Positions 28,090 through 36,860 of a DNA stretch of 64,000 bases are shown here, piece after piece. Under the pieces are notes generated by a model. That model had not been told where the DNA came from and did no database searches. It worked only from the letters and a program-made list of their open reading frames with translations. The DNA comes from Syntrophaceae bacterium UBA6109 (lineage in GTDB: Bacteria > Desulfobacterota > Syntrophia > Syntrophales > UBA6109). The DNA is taken from NCBI GenBank assembly GCA_002428445.1, contig DIWJ01000057.1:1-64000 (forward strand), read 5' to 3'. Position numbers and translations under genes: made by a program. How positions within the stretch are numbered: the stretch's first letter is position 1; each line of letters begins with the position of its first letter.

Positions 28090-29742
28090 TCACGGAAGAT
28101 TTTTCAGGGCGCGTTCGTAATTATTCCGGGCAGCCGCGTAGTCCGGCCGGATCGAGAGAGCCGCGCGGAACCGCTCCGCAGCCTCCGGGAAACGGCCCTG
28201 GGATGCGAGGACGACGCCGATATTGTTCAAGGCCTCCGCATAATCGGGTTTCTGCTCCAGGGCCCTGACATAAGACGCAATCGCCTCATCGGGGCGGCCG
28301 AGGTCCGTCAGGGCGACTCCCATGTTGAAGATGGCTTCGGGATACCGCGGCCGCAGGCTCAACGCCTTCTGAAAATGCGCAAGAGCCGCGGCGGCTTCGC
28401 CCCGGCGCATCAGGGCGGCGCCCAGGTTGTTCTGCGCCAGGGCGTTCTCCGACGCGACGCCGGCAGCGCGGCGGAAAACGGAGACGGCATCCTGCCAGTG
28501 CGCGAGCTGCGCCGAACTGACCGCCATGCACGCGGCGACGACGGCGACGGATGCGAGCCCGACAACCATCCGGGCGCACGGTCCCGGCCGGACAGCTTCG
28601 GAGACGCCCCAGACGACGGCGATAAAGATGCCGATCAGCGGAATGTAGGTATAGCGGTCCGCCAGGGAGTGGGAGCCGATCTGGACAAAACCGATGACCG
28701 GCAAGAGGGCGATCAGGTACCAGAACCAGCCCACGGCCAGCCAGGGCGACGAAGAGAATCCGCGCAGCGCCCAGAAGGACAGGCCGAGGAGAAGAAGCGC
28801 CGATCCCGCGACCGGCCAGAGGCCCCACGCCCCGGGATGGGGATAGTGAACGGCCAGTTGGACCGGCCAGATTGTCTTGCCGAGGTAAAGCACATAGGAG
28901 ACGGCGGCATTGGCGATCCGGACATCCAGCGGAAAGGCGTCCAGCGATTTTACCGCCCCCGCCTTCTGCTCCGCATAGACGGTGACGATCCCCACGAGGA
29001 CTGACAAGACGAGCAGCGGGATCTTCTCGCCAAGGGCCCGCGGAAGGGCGATCGTCGGGGCGCCGAAGCGGGACGGCGCCTGTGCCGGCTCCTGCCCGAT
29101 TCCCCGCCGCAGCCGGCCCAGGGGCCAGAAATCCATCAGGACAAGAATAAAAGGAAGGACCACCAGGGTCGGCTTGGCCATCAACCCCAGGCAAAAGGCC
29201 GCAACGACGGTCCCGTAACGGGCAAGGCCGGGACGCTTCGCGTACCAGCCGTAGGCGGCAAGAGTGAGGAGCCAGAAGAATGCGCTGACGAGGTCCTTCC
29301 TTGCTGCTACCCAGGCGACGGGTTCCACGTGCAGCGGGTGGACGGCAAAGAGGGCCGCGACCAGGAAACTTCGCCAGGCAGCGCCGGTCATCCGGCGCAG
29401 GACCGCAAACAGAAGAACGGCACAGGCGAGATGAATCAGGAGGTTCGTCCAGTGGTAGCCGGAGGGATTCCGGCGATACATCTGGGCATCGGCCATGAGG
29501 GAAAGCCAGGTAAGCGGCTGCCAGAATCCGGCGTCCGTCGCGCCGAAGGCCCACGCGATTCCCCGCGCGGAGAGGCCTTCCTGAACGCGGGGATTCTCCG
29601 TGACGTAAACTCCGTCGTCGTAGCTGATGAAATCGAAATTGCGGACCGGGTGGAACGTCGCCAGGACCAGGATCGCCAGGGACAGGCAAAGAAGGAGCGT
29701 CGCATGTTTCCTCAACGTTGCGCTTACCCTCTCTTCGTTCAC
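28090..29742 (-). CDS. TMTC-like multispanning GT-C protein with C-terminal TPRs (copy 3)
   Basis: Protein of 550 aa; GTG start behind GGGGGGAAG, overlapping the upstream stop by 4 bp. Same layout as its neighbours: first loop ISYDDGVYV, WQPLTWLSL (Gln in place of the His found in the other copies), HPLHVEPVAW, then SLADRYTYIPLIG and four C-terminal TPRs. The overlap with copy 4 and the 9-bp gap to copy 2 imply coupled translation and similar amounts of all three. Confidence 0.8.
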   Translation of the reverse strand: MNEERVSATLRKHATLLLCLSLAILVLATFHPVRNFDFISYDDGVYVTENPRVQEGLSARGIAWAFGATDAGFWQPLTWLSLMADAQMYRRNPSGYHWTNLLIHLACAVLLFAVLRRMTGAAWRSFLVAALFAVHPLHVEPVAWVAARKDLVSAFFWLLTLAAYGWYAKRPGLARYGTVVAAFCLGLMAKPTLVVLPFILVLMDFWPLGRLRRGIGQEPAQAPSRFGAPTIALPRALGEKIPLLVLSVLVGIVTVYAEQKAGAVKSLDAFPLDVRIANAAVSYVLYLGKTIWPVQLAVHYPHPGAWGLWPVAGSALLLLGLSFWALRGFSSSPWLAVGWFWYLIALLPVIGFVQIGSHSLADRYTYIPLIGIFIAVVWGVSEAVRPGPCARMVVGLASVAVVAACMAVSSAQLAHWQDAVSVFRRAAGVASENALAQNNLGAALMRRGEAAAALAHFQKALSLRPRYPEAIFNMGVALTDLGRPDEAIASYVRALEQKPDYAEALNNIGVVLASQGRFPEAAERFRAALSIRPDYAAARNNYERALKNLP

Positions 29743-31475
29743 CGCTTCCCCCCGAGCTCGGCCAGTTGTTTCCCCGCGCCTTCATGCTGCGGCTCTATCT
29801 TCAGCGCGCTGCGAAAAGCCGCCCCCGCTTCCGCCGGACGGTTCAGGCGCAGCAGCGTCAAGCCAAGGGAATAGTGGGCGTCCGCCTTTTCCGGCCCCAG
29901 GGATATCGCCTTTCTGTAATGAAGGACCGCCTCTTCATACCGGCCCAGATGAAAGAGGGCGCTTCCCATGTTTTGGTGGATCCCTCCTTCATTCTTCCTT
30001 CGGATCGCTTCCCGGAAACAGGACGCGGCTTCCTCGTATTTTCCCGTTTGTTTCAGGGCAACGCCCAAATTGTTATAAAGAAATGCATGATTCGAATGAA
30101 TCTGGATGGCTTTGCGATATTCCCGGATGGCCTCATCCAGGCGCCCATCGTGATAGTAGGCGAGGCCGAGGTTGTTGTGGGCGATGTAATTGCCCTTCGT
30201 CACCTGCACGGCGTGGCCGAACAGCGAATAGCTGTTGCGCCAGGTCGCAAGTTGAACCCATGTCGCGGCAGAAATCGCCAGCAGCACGAGCATCGCCGCA
30301 ACGGCGACAGGAACCTTCCCCAACCGGAAACGTTCCGCAAGCCCCGGCGCGCCCCAGGCAATCATCAGGGAAAGACCGATCATCGGGATGTAGGCATAGC
30401 GATCCGCCATGGCATGGGGCCCAACCTGAATGAGTCCGATCACGGGCAGCAGCGTGCCCAGATACCACAACCAGCCCACGGGAAGATAGGGATACCGTTT
30501 CCCTCCCCGGAACACCAGGATAGTGATCGCTGCAAGTGCGAGAAAAGATGGAACCCATTTCCACGGGGAGATGACGACCGGATGGGGGTAAAAAAAAGCC
30601 AGGCCGCTCGGCCAGATCATCTTCTGGATATAGACCACATAGGATACGAGGGCATTGGCAATCCTCGCATCCAGGGAAACGGCCGTAAAAGAGGAAAGTG
30701 CTCCCACGCCGCGCTCCGTGAAAAAGACCAGAGCCGACGCGAGAATGGCGAGAATGATCAGCGGGATCTTTTCGCAGAGGAGCCGGGAAGGAGCCCTCTC
30801 CGGAAACCTGCCGGTCCCGGCATTTGCATTTCCCAGCCGTTGTTCATCCGCCTTTCCGAGCGCGAACCTCTGCAGCGGCCAGTAATCGAGCAGAAGCATG
30901 GCAAAAGGCAAGGTGACGATCATCGGCTTCGACATCAGGCCGAGGATGTAAAAGAAGACAACGGGCAGATAACGAGCCGTTCCGGGCCGTTCGGCATAGC
31001 GGCAATACATGAGAAGCGCCAGCATGGCAAAGAAAGTGCTCAACACGTCCTTGCGCTGGGAAACCCAGGCGACGGGTTCCACCTGCAACGGGTGGAGGGC
31101 GAAGAGGGCAGCGACGAATGCGCTCTTCCAGAGGGCGCCGGTCATCCGCGCCAAGACGAGGAAGAGCAGCAGGACGGAAGCGAGATGAAAAAGGACGTTG
31201 GTGAGGTGGTATCCTCCCGCGTAGAAGCCGTAGAGTTCATAATCCAGCATCAGCGAAAGCCACGTGAGCGGATGCCAGAAACCGGCCTCCGTGTTCGCAA
31301 AAGCCCACCGGATATTCTCCGGGGAGAGGCCGGAGAGCACGTGGCGGTTTTCCGCCACGTAGAAATTGTCGTCATAGCGGACCAGTTTGAATGTTTGCGC
31401 CTGCCAGAATACGGTCAGGACGGCGAGTGCAAGAAGAAGACAGACTGCAGCTTTTTGAACGCCAAGGTCACGCAT
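29739..31475 (-). CDS. TMTC-like multispanning GT-C protein with C-terminal TPRs (copy 4)
   Basis: Protein of 578 aa from ATG 31475, which has GGAG 7 nt upstream; the open frame begins at 31523, but that extension runs back towards the pilA terminator and lacks family character. The first loop has VRYDDNFYV, then WHPLTWLSL and HPLQVEPVAW. It has the longest TPR region of the four, with about five repeats including GNYIAHNNLGLAYYHDGRLDEA. It is the first gene after the pilin, 89 bp behind it and beyond a terminator, so partial read-through or its own promoter must drive it. Confidence 0.82.
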   Translation of the reverse strand: MRDLGVQKAAVCLLLALAVLTVFWQAQTFKLVRYDDNFYVAENRHVLSGLSPENIRWAFANTEAGFWHPLTWLSLMLDYELYGFYAGGYHLTNVLFHLASVLLLFLVLARMTGALWKSAFVAALFALHPLQVEPVAWVSQRKDVLSTFFAMLALLMYCRYAERPGTARYLPVVFFYILGLMSKPMIVTLPFAMLLLDYWPLQRFALGKADEQRLGNANAGTGRFPERAPSRLLCEKIPLIILAILASALVFFTERGVGALSSFTAVSLDARIANALVSYVVYIQKMIWPSGLAFFYPHPVVISPWKWVPSFLALAAITILVFRGGKRYPYLPVGWLWYLGTLLPVIGLIQVGPHAMADRYAYIPMIGLSLMIAWGAPGLAERFRLGKVPVAVAAMLVLLAISAATWVQLATWRNSYSLFGHAVQVTKGNYIAHNNLGLAYYHDGRLDEAIREYRKAIQIHSNHAFLYNNLGVALKQTGKYEEAASCFREAIRRKNEGGIHQNMGSALFHLGRYEEAVLHYRKAISLGPEKADAHYSLGLTLLRLNRPAEAGAAFRSALKIEPQHEGAGKQLAELGGKR

Positions 31476-31505
31476 GTTCGGCTCCGGCAAATTCCCGCGG
31501 CACGG

Positions 31506-31542
31506 AAAATAAAAAAGGGGCAAGAGATACCCCCTGCCCCTT
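31506..31542 (-). terminator. Rho-independent terminator of the pilin gene
   Basis: On the minus strand AAGGGGCA pairs with TGCCCCTT (8 bp, 12-nt loop) and is followed by TTTTTATTTT. It lies 23 bp after the pilA stop and before TMTC-like copy 4. Confidence 0.85.
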
Positions 31543-31564
31543 GATCATGAAAAGCGCCCAGGCA

Positions 31565-31933
31565 TTACGGAGAAATCGCGCCTGCGGAGTCCACATTGTA
31601 GGTCGCATCGCCGCTGCCATGCGCAGCGGTGATGTTGAGACTGGACATCGCGCCGGAAACGACCGTCGTCGTGACATTTACCGTCGACTTGAAGCCATAG
31701 TTGGTCAGGGCCGTTGCATCGAGCGTCGCCGTAGGCGAATCGCTGAAGAAGGCCTGCGCCGCCGTGTAGGCGTTCTTCGCATCGGCCTTGGCGGAGGCGT
31801 TGTAGCCTCTCTTCCGATAGCTCGTGAACTGCGGGATCGCGATCGCGGCCAGGATGCCGATGATGGCGATAACGATCATGAGTTCGATCAACGTGAAACC
31901 TTTCTGTCCCCTCTTGTAAAATGCACTGATCAT
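31565..31933 (-). CDS. pilA: Type IV major pilin (PilA)
   Basis: Prepilin of 122 aa with a 12-residue leader ending KG. Prepilin peptidase would cut before Phe13, leaving the classic [22 protein letters not shown] helix with Glu5. The mature 110-aa protein has aromatic residues at F1, F24, Y27, Y32, Y44, F50 and F51; F1, F24, Y27, Y32 and F51 coincide with Geobacter sulfurreducens PilA. The C-terminal part is rich in Thr, Ser, Ala and Asn (NVTTTVV, LNIT), i.e. many possible O-glycosylation sites, and has no Cys pair. Ribosome site AGGAG; own sigma-54-like promoter and terminator. Confidence 0.95.
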   Translation of the reverse strand: MISAFYKRGQKGFTLIELMIVIAIIGILAAIAIPQFTSYRKRGYNASAKADAKNAYTAAQAFFSDSPTATLDATALTNYGFKSTVNVTTTVVSGAMSSLNITAAHGSGDATYNVDSAGAISP

Positions 31934-31980
31934 AAATTTCTCCTTTTTGTTGGTTCTTGCACCAATAGACTAGCGTCCTT

Positions 31981-32076
31981 TTATTGTGAAGTTCTGTTGA
32001 TCCGCCCTATCACCTCCTTCGCTTCATCCCGGTGGATGATGGCTCCTTCGATGTCGATCTTTTCGACACCGCTCAT
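31981..32076 (-). CDS. Possible 31-aa upstream ORF in the pilA leader
   Basis: ATG to TAA ORF of 31 codons inside the predicted pilA transcript leader, encoding MSGVEKIDIEGAIIH and a charged tail. It is in a different frame from pilA and ends 47 nt before its start. Its ATG lies only about 8 nt after the predicted sigma-54 start site, so no ribosome site is possible from that promoter. It may be chance. Confidence 0.25.
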   Translation of the reverse strand: MSGVEKIDIEGAIIHRDEAKEVIGRINRTSQ

Positions 32077-32094
32077 CTACGAGTGCTCATAGCA

Positions 32095-32110
32095 AGCAAT
32101 TACCGTGCTA
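32095..32110 (-). promoter_or_regulatory. Sigma-54 (-24/-12) promoter for pilA
   Basis: The minus strand reads TAGCACG-GTAA-TTGCT, one mismatch from the sigma-54 consensus TGGCACG-N4-TTGC(A/T). The predicted start is near 32084, giving a ~150-nt leader to pilA. Sigma-54 with PilR drives pilA in several Proteobacteria, including Geobacter, which supports the call. Confidence 0.65.
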
Positions 32111-32340
32111 ACAAACGGCGGAAGAAGAAACCGGCCGTAAAAAATCTAACTGTCTGTCGCTGCGTCGGTTTCTTTATTTCCGAATCTCCGTCCTTGTATC
32201 TTCTAGGCAGGGGGCGACGGCCGTTTCAAGGGACTTTCCCCGTTTCGCCCGTGATTTTCACCGATTTCCGCTCGTCCGGCTCCGGCATACTTGACCGCCC
32301 CTTCGCAAAAAAGACGCGCACGGCGTGCGGATTTCGCACC

Positions 32341-32370
32341 TTGACACGTCTACTTGCTTGCCGGTATAAG
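32341..32370 (+). promoter_or_regulatory. Sigma-70 promoter for queD-folE2-nadE
   Basis: TTGACA (32341-32346), 18-bp spacer, TATAAG (32365-32370). The predicted transcription start falls at or next to the queD ATG at 32377, which implies a leaderless mRNA. No ribosome site precedes that ATG. Confidence 0.75.
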
Positions 32371-32376
32371 TTTCCC

Positions 32377-32751
32377 ATGTATGAAATTACCATCATCAAA
32401 TCCTTTTCAGCAGCGCACTGCCTGAAAGAAATCGGCGGCCGGTGCGAAGACCTCCACGGGCACAATTTCAAGGTGGAGGTGACGGTGACGGGACGCGAAC
32501 TGAACCGGCAGGATCTCCTGATCGATTTCCGGGATCTCAAGGGCTGGACCCTGGAAATCCTCGCGGGTCTCGACCACAAATATCTGAACGATCTGGAGTT
32601 TTTCAAAGACGCCAATCCCTCCTCGGAGCGCCTGGCCCGCCACATTTACGATCGCCTGCAACTCCGTTGCCGGACATCCGGCGTAAAGGTCGCCAGGGTG
32701 ACGGTATGGGAATCCGAAAACGCACGGGTGGCTTACGGGGAACCGGCATGA
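32377..32751 (+). CDS. queD: 6-carboxy-tetrahydropterin synthase (QueD)
   Basis: PTPS/QueD-family enzyme of 124 aa, converting dihydroneopterin triphosphate to 6-carboxy-5,6,7,8-tetrahydropterin on the way to queuosine. Zinc histidines are in FSAAHCL and LHGHNF; the catalytic Cys is in GGRCEDLHG and the Glu in VWESENA. An open frame extends upstream to 32032, but that part is not family-like and includes the promoter. The stop overlaps folE2, whose product makes its substrate. Confidence 0.92.
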   Translation: MYEITIIKSFSAAHCLKEIGGRCEDLHGHNFKVEVTVTGRELNRQDLLIDFRDLKGWTLEILAGLDHKYLNDLEFFKDANPSSERLARHIYDRLQLRCRTSGVKVARVTVWESENARVAYGEPA

Positions 32752-33515
32752 TCGATATCCAGAGCCAGCCGGACGACCGGAACATCGACATCCGCAAGGT
32801 CGGCGTCAAGGGCATCAAGTACCCGATCATCGTCCTGGACCGCACCAACGGAACCCAGCCTGTGAACGCGACGATCAACATGTACGTAGACCTGCCCCGC
32901 CGCTTCAAGGGAACGCACATGAGCCGCTTCGTGGAGATCCTCAACGAGTTCCGCGGACGGATCAACCTGAAGACCTTCCACGTCATCCTCGAGAAGATGC
33001 GGGAGAAGCTGCGGGCGAAGTCTGCCCACATGGAGATCACCTTCCCCTATTTCATCGAAAAGAGCGCCCCCGTCTCGCGGGCCAGGAGCCTCATGGAGTA
33101 CTCCTGCACCTTCTGCGGCAACCTCAACGGAGGCGAAGCGGACTTCTGGGTGGGCGTTGTCGTGCCGGTGACCACCGTCTGCCCCTGCTCCCGCGAGATC
33201 AGCAAGGCCGGCGCCCACAACCAGCGAAGCATGGTCACCGCCAGGGTCCGATTCCGTAAGTTCTTCTGGATCGAAGACCTGATCCGGATCGTCGAGGATT
33301 CCGCAAGCGGCGAGGTTTACTCCCTGCTGAAGAGGGTTGACGAAAAGTTCGTGACGGAAAAGGGTTACAACCAGCCCAGGTTCGTGGAAGATGTTGTCCG
33401 CAACGTCGCCGAGCGGCTCGGCAAGGACGACAACTTCGTCTGGTACAGCGTCGAAGCCGAAAACTACGAGAGCATCCACAACCACAGCGCCTATGCCTAC
33501 GTCGAAAAAGAGTAA
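32748..33515 (+). CDS. folE2: GTP cyclohydrolase FolE2 (type IB)
   Basis: FolE2 of 255 aa, usual length. It converts GTP to 7,8-dihydroneopterin triphosphate for folate and queuosine synthesis. Features: [14 protein letters not shown] at the N-terminus, [16 protein letters not shown] with the metal-binding cysteine (about residue 145-150), and GAHNQRS. FolE2 tolerates low zinc because it can use other metals. The ATG overlaps the queD stop (ATGA), so the two consecutive enzymes are coupled. Confidence 0.95.
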   Translation: MIDIQSQPDDRNIDIRKVGVKGIKYPIIVLDRTNGTQPVNATINMYVDLPRRFKGTHMSRFVEILNEFRGRINLKTFHVILEKMREKLRAKSAHMEITFPYFIEKSAPVSRARSLMEYSCTFCGNLNGGEADFWVGVVVPVTTVCPCSREISKAGAHNQRSMVTARVRFRKFFWIEDLIRIVEDSASGEVYSLLKRVDEKFVTEKGYNQPRFVEDVVRNVAERLGKDDNFVWYSVEAENYESIHNHSAYAYVEKE

Positions 33516-35595
33516 AGCGGCCGCAGGGAAGGATGCGCAGTCCTTCTTCAATCTCTACCGGCACGGATTCGTCCGGACGGCCGTCTGCGTCCCCGAAGTC
33601 CGCGTGGCCGACCCCGTCTTCAATGCCCAGGCGACGATCCGCCTGGCGAAGGCCGCGGCAAGGCAGAACGCCGTTCTTGCCGTCTTTCCCGAGCTCGGCC
33701 TTTCCGCCTACTCGAACGAAGACCTCTTTCACCAGGATGCGCTGCTCGCATCCGTCCAGGAGGCCCTGGAGAAGGTCGCGCGGGAAACGGCAAGCCTCAA
33801 TCTGATCCTGGTCGTCGGCGCCCCGCTCCGTTCCGGATGTCGTCTTTTCAACTGCGGCGTTGTCCTCTACCAGGGAGAAATTCTCGGGGTGGCGGTCAAG
33901 TCTTATCTGCCGACCTACCGGGAATTTTACGAAGGGCGGCAGTTCAGCCCGGCTGAGGAGGCCGTTGAAAAAACGATTCGCCTCTGCGGGCGGGACGATA
34001 TTCCCTTCGGCGCCGATCTCATCTTCCGGATCGACAATATCCCGAATTTTTCCTTTTTCATCGAACTGTGCGAAGACGTCTGGGTGCCCGTGCCTCCTTC
34101 ATGCTTTGCGGCGATGGCGGGCGCCACCGTCATCGGCAACCTCTCCGCATCGAACGTCACGATCGGGAAAGAGGAGTACCGCCACAGCCTTTCCGCCAAC
34201 CAGTCGGCGCGCTGCATCTCCGCCTACCTCTATGCCGCCGCCGGACTGGGTGAATCCACAACGGACCTCGCCTGGGACGGCCATGCCATGATTTATGAAA
34301 ACGGGAATCTGCTGGCCAAATCGGAACGTTTCTGCGGTGAGCCCCAGATCGTCCTCGCCGATATCGACCTGGACCGGCTTGCCCAGGACAGGATGAGGCA
34401 GACGAGCTTCGGGCAGAACGGCAGGACCCATATCGAGAAGCTGCGCGCCTTCCGCAAGATCTCCTTCCCCGTTGCGCCCTTTGCGGGCAGGGACCTCCTC
34501 CGGCGTGAGATTGCCCGTTTTCCTTACATCCCGACGGATCCCGCCAAGCGCGATCAACGCTGCTTCGAAGCCTACAATATCCAGGTTCAGGGGCTGTCCC
34601 AGCGGCTCCGGGCGTCGAAGTGCAAGAAACTCGTGATCGGCGTCTCCGGAGGCCTCGATTCAACGCATGCACTGCTCGGCGCGGCCCGCACAATGGACAT
34701 CCTGAAGTTGCCGCGGACCAACGTACTGGCCTACACCATGCCGGGCTTCGCCACCTCCGAGAAAACCTATGCCAACGCGAAGAAACTGATGAGGGCGCTC
34801 GGAGTGGAAGCCAACGAAATCGACATCCGCCCGAGCTGCCTCCAGATGTTCAAGGACATCGGCCACCCCTTTGCCAGCGGGAAGAAGATCTACGATGTGA
34901 CCTTCGAGAACATCCAGGCCGGGGAAAGGACGTCCCATCTTTTCCGTCTGGCGAACCTGCGGGGGGCGTTCGTGGTGGGAACGGGCGACCTCAGCGAACT
35001 GGCGCTGGGATGGTGCACCTACGGCGTCGGCGATCACATGTCCCATTACAACGTGAATGGAAGCGTCCCGAAGACCCTGATCCGGCACCTGATCCGCTGG
35101 GTGGCGCGCACGAACCTTTTCAGGGCGGCGATTTCGCGCGTTCTCGAAGACATCCTGGACACCGAAATCAGCCCGGAGTTGATCCCGGGCACGGAGAAAT
35201 CATGCCCCGCCCAGAAAACGGAAGAAGTCGTCGGACCTTACGAGCTGCAGGATTTCCACAATTTCTATACCACCCGCTACGGCTATCGGCCCACAAAGGT
35301 GGCCTTCCTGGCCTACTGCGCCTGGAGGGACAAGACGCTGGGCGCCTGGCCGGACGTGCCTGAGCACTGCAGAAACGCCTACACGATCGGCGAGATCAAA
35401 CGCTGGCTTCTCGTCTACCTCTACCGTTTCTTCGAAATCAGCCAGTACAAACGAAGTTGCGTCCCCAATGGCCCGAAGGTGGGCTCCGGCGGATCGCTTT
35501 CCCCGCGCGGCGATTACCGCGCGCCCAGCGACAGCGAGGCAACGACCTGGCTGGCCGAGGCGGCGCAGATCCCCGACCGGGATGGAAAACTCTGA
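33493..35595 (+). CDS. nadE: Glutamine-dependent NAD+ synthetase
   Basis: Two-domain NadE of 700 aa. The N-terminal nitrilase-type glutaminase has its triad in FPELGLS (Glu), VKSYLP (Lys) and ELCEDVWVP (Cys). The C-terminal synthetase has the ATP P-loop [13 protein letters not shown]. It amidates nicotinate adenine dinucleotide to NAD+, with ammonia channelled from glutamine. The start overlaps the folE2 end by 23 bp, and its N-terminal ~20 basic residues precede the conserved region, so a slightly later start is possible. Linked by operon to the pterin genes but not by pathway. Confidence 0.95.
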   Translation: MPTSKKSKAAAGKDAQSFFNLYRHGFVRTAVCVPEVRVADPVFNAQATIRLAKAAARQNAVLAVFPELGLSAYSNEDLFHQDALLASVQEALEKVARETASLNLILVVGAPLRSGCRLFNCGVVLYQGEILGVAVKSYLPTYREFYEGRQFSPAEEAVEKTIRLCGRDDIPFGADLIFRIDNIPNFSFFIELCEDVWVPVPPSCFAAMAGATVIGNLSASNVTIGKEEYRHSLSANQSARCISAYLYAAAGLGESTTDLAWDGHAMIYENGNLLAKSERFCGEPQIVLADIDLDRLAQDRMRQTSFGQNGRTHIEKLRAFRKISFPVAPFAGRDLLRREIARFPYIPTDPAKRDQRCFEAYNIQVQGLSQRLRASKCKKLVIGVSGGLDSTHALLGAARTMDILKLPRTNVLAYTMPGFATSEKTYANAKKLMRALGVEANEIDIRPSCLQMFKDIGHPFASGKKIYDVTFENIQAGERTSHLFRLANLRGAFVVGTGDLSELALGWCTYGVGDHMSHYNVNGSVPKTLIRHLIRWVARTNLFRAAISRVLEDILDTEISPELIPGTEKSCPAQKTEEVVGPYELQDFHNFYTTRYGYRPTKVAFLAYCAWRDKTLGAWPDVPEHCRNAYTIGEIKRWLLVYLYRFFEISQYKRSCVPNGPKVGSGGSLSPRGDYRAPSDSEATTWLAEAAQIPDRDGKL

Positions 35596-35795
35596 TGAAG
35601 AGAGAATCGTATAAGGATTTTGACGCGACGGAACTGTTCTGCCCGCGCTGCCGGCGGGCGGTTCCCGTGCGAAAAAGGCTGCTGCTCATTCTCGCCGAGG
35701 GAGAAAAGTACGACTACACCTGCGTCTTTTGCGGAACATCGGTGGGAGACAAGCTGGTCACCAATCAGGACGCTTCGAAAATCCTGATTCCCTGA
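35595..35795 (+). CDS. Small zinc-ribbon protein (66 aa)
   Basis: Starts in a TGATG overlap with the nadE stop. Two CxxC pairs, CPRC (about 16-19) and CVFC (about 43-46), predict one zinc ribbon. No other domain. Probably a cytoplasmic accessory protein; translational coupling ties it to nadE. No function is recognised. Confidence 0.7.
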   Translation: MKRESYKDFDATELFCPRCRRAVPVRKRLLLILAEGEKYDYTCVFCGTSVGDKLVTNQDASKILIP

Positions 35796-35816
35796 GCAGA
35801 CATCCTCAATAGACGA

Positions 35817-36278
35817 TTACGACTTGCCGCCTTTTTCGAGCGCCGCCTTCAGTTTGTCCGCTAGGCTTCCCAAGCCCCCCGATGCCTTCCCTTCCTCGTA
35901 AGCGACACCGTAATCGCGTGCGCCGGCGGATCCTTCCAGATAGTCGCCCAGCAGCTCCCGGCTGTGGGCGTCTTCATGGCAATAGACGCAGAGATTTTCC
36001 CAGTTGCTCCCGTCAGCCGGATTGTTGTGGTGGTTGCCGTCCTTGTGATGAACCGTAAGCAGGCGCCGGGTTGCCCCTTCGAATGAGCGTCCGCAACGCG
36101 CACAGACAAGACCGTGGATGGCCAGAGATCGTTCGCGGTAATCCTCCCCGGGCGGTTTCTCCTGCGCCTTCTTCAGGTCGCGGACCACCTCTTCGGGCGA
36201 CCGCGACGGGGCAGCGCCGTCGCCCGTGGATTTCGACCGGATCCTCCCCCACTTGCTTCCGTAGGTGACCTTCGTCAT
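35817..36278 (-). CDS. HNH endonuclease-family protein (YajD-like)
   Basis: Protein of 153 aa with a zinc-binding HNH fold: CARCGRSF (about 59-65), then LTVHHKDGNHHNNPADGSNW with the catalytic HH/N and LCVYCHEDAHSR with the second zinc pair. This matches YajD, a stand-alone HNH protein of unknown natural role. N-terminal 50 residues are basic and may bind DNA. Converges on the zinc-ribbon gene 21 bp away. No toxin, phage or restriction partner nearby. Confidence 0.82.
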   Translation of the reverse strand: MTKVTYGSKWGRIRSKSTGDGAAPSRSPEEVVRDLKKAQEKPPGEDYRERSLAIHGLVCARCGRSFEGATRRLLTVHHKDGNHHNNPADGSNWENLCVYCHEDAHSRELLGDYLEGSAGARDYGVAYEEGKASGGLGSLADKLKAALEKGGKS

Positions 36279-36433
36279 TTTTCGTGTCGACTCGAACCAG
36301 CAGCAAGGGCGTCACGCCGCGTCCATGCCGCGGGAGATGCGAACGCCGCAGAACTGATCTCGCCGAATCTGAAGGCCCTCCGTAGTTGCGCCCGGAGAGC
36401 CTCAATCTTTCAGCACAAGAACGGCGCCCGTCC

Positions 36434-36829
36434 TCAGCCCTTGAAACGGTAAGCCTCCAGGAAGGCCCCGATTCCTTTCTGCAGAGCGGCGAAGTCCCTG
36501 AGCCTCCTCCAAAGAGGAAGGCGTACCCCTTCCTGGACAATCGTTTCAAAATCCTGGGAGAGATCCGAAAGAACGCGCCGCACTCTTTGAACCGGCTCCG
36601 CGATCTCCTCCACCTCCCGGTTCACTGTCTCGGCCGTCCGTTTCCACAAGGAGGCGATTTCCTGAACGTCGGCCAGGATTCCGGGCAGGTTTTCGTTGAG
36701 CGTCTGGAGCGCAGCGGCGATATTCCGTGCGGCCCGCCAGCTCTCCAGCAGAAAGGGCACGCAGCACGCAGCCAGGATCAGGACAGCGACACTGACGAGA
36801 AATGCGCTGATGTACAGTAGAGTTTCCAC
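36434..36829 (-). CDS. DUF948-like membrane-anchored protein
   Basis: Start set at GTG 36829, preceded by AAGGGGGA; the frame is open further up but overlaps the upstream stop. The 131-aa product begins with one membrane span (LLYISAFLVSVAVLILAACCVPFLL) followed by a helical coiled-coil-like tail rich in Glu and Val (ALQTLNENLPGILADVQEIA). The layout and the YtxH partner upstream are those of the DUF948/YtxH pair found in many bacteria. Envelope-stress role is suspected for the family only. Confidence 0.72.
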   Translation of the reverse strand: METLLYISAFLVSVAVLILAACCVPFLLESWRAARNIAAALQTLNENLPGILADVQEIASLWKRTAETVNREVEEIAEPVQRVRRVLSDLSQDFETIVQEGVRLPLWRRLRDFAALQKGIGAFLEAYRFKG

Positions 36830-36860
36830 TATCGTTCCCCCTTGCGAAAGGGACTGCGGG

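Noticed and set aside
26677..29004. 775-codon plus-strand frame across TMTC-like copies 2 and 3
   Set aside because: It spans two real genes in antisense and has the low-complexity, charged composition of a shadow frame.
32032..32376. N-terminal extension of QueD
   Set aside because: QueD homology begins at 32377, and the extension contains the promoter and the antisense of the pilA leader.
35817..36278. HNH protein as part of a restriction, toxin or phage-defence system
   Set aside because: It matches the stand-alone YajD type, and no methylase, helicase, antitoxin or phage gene is nearby.
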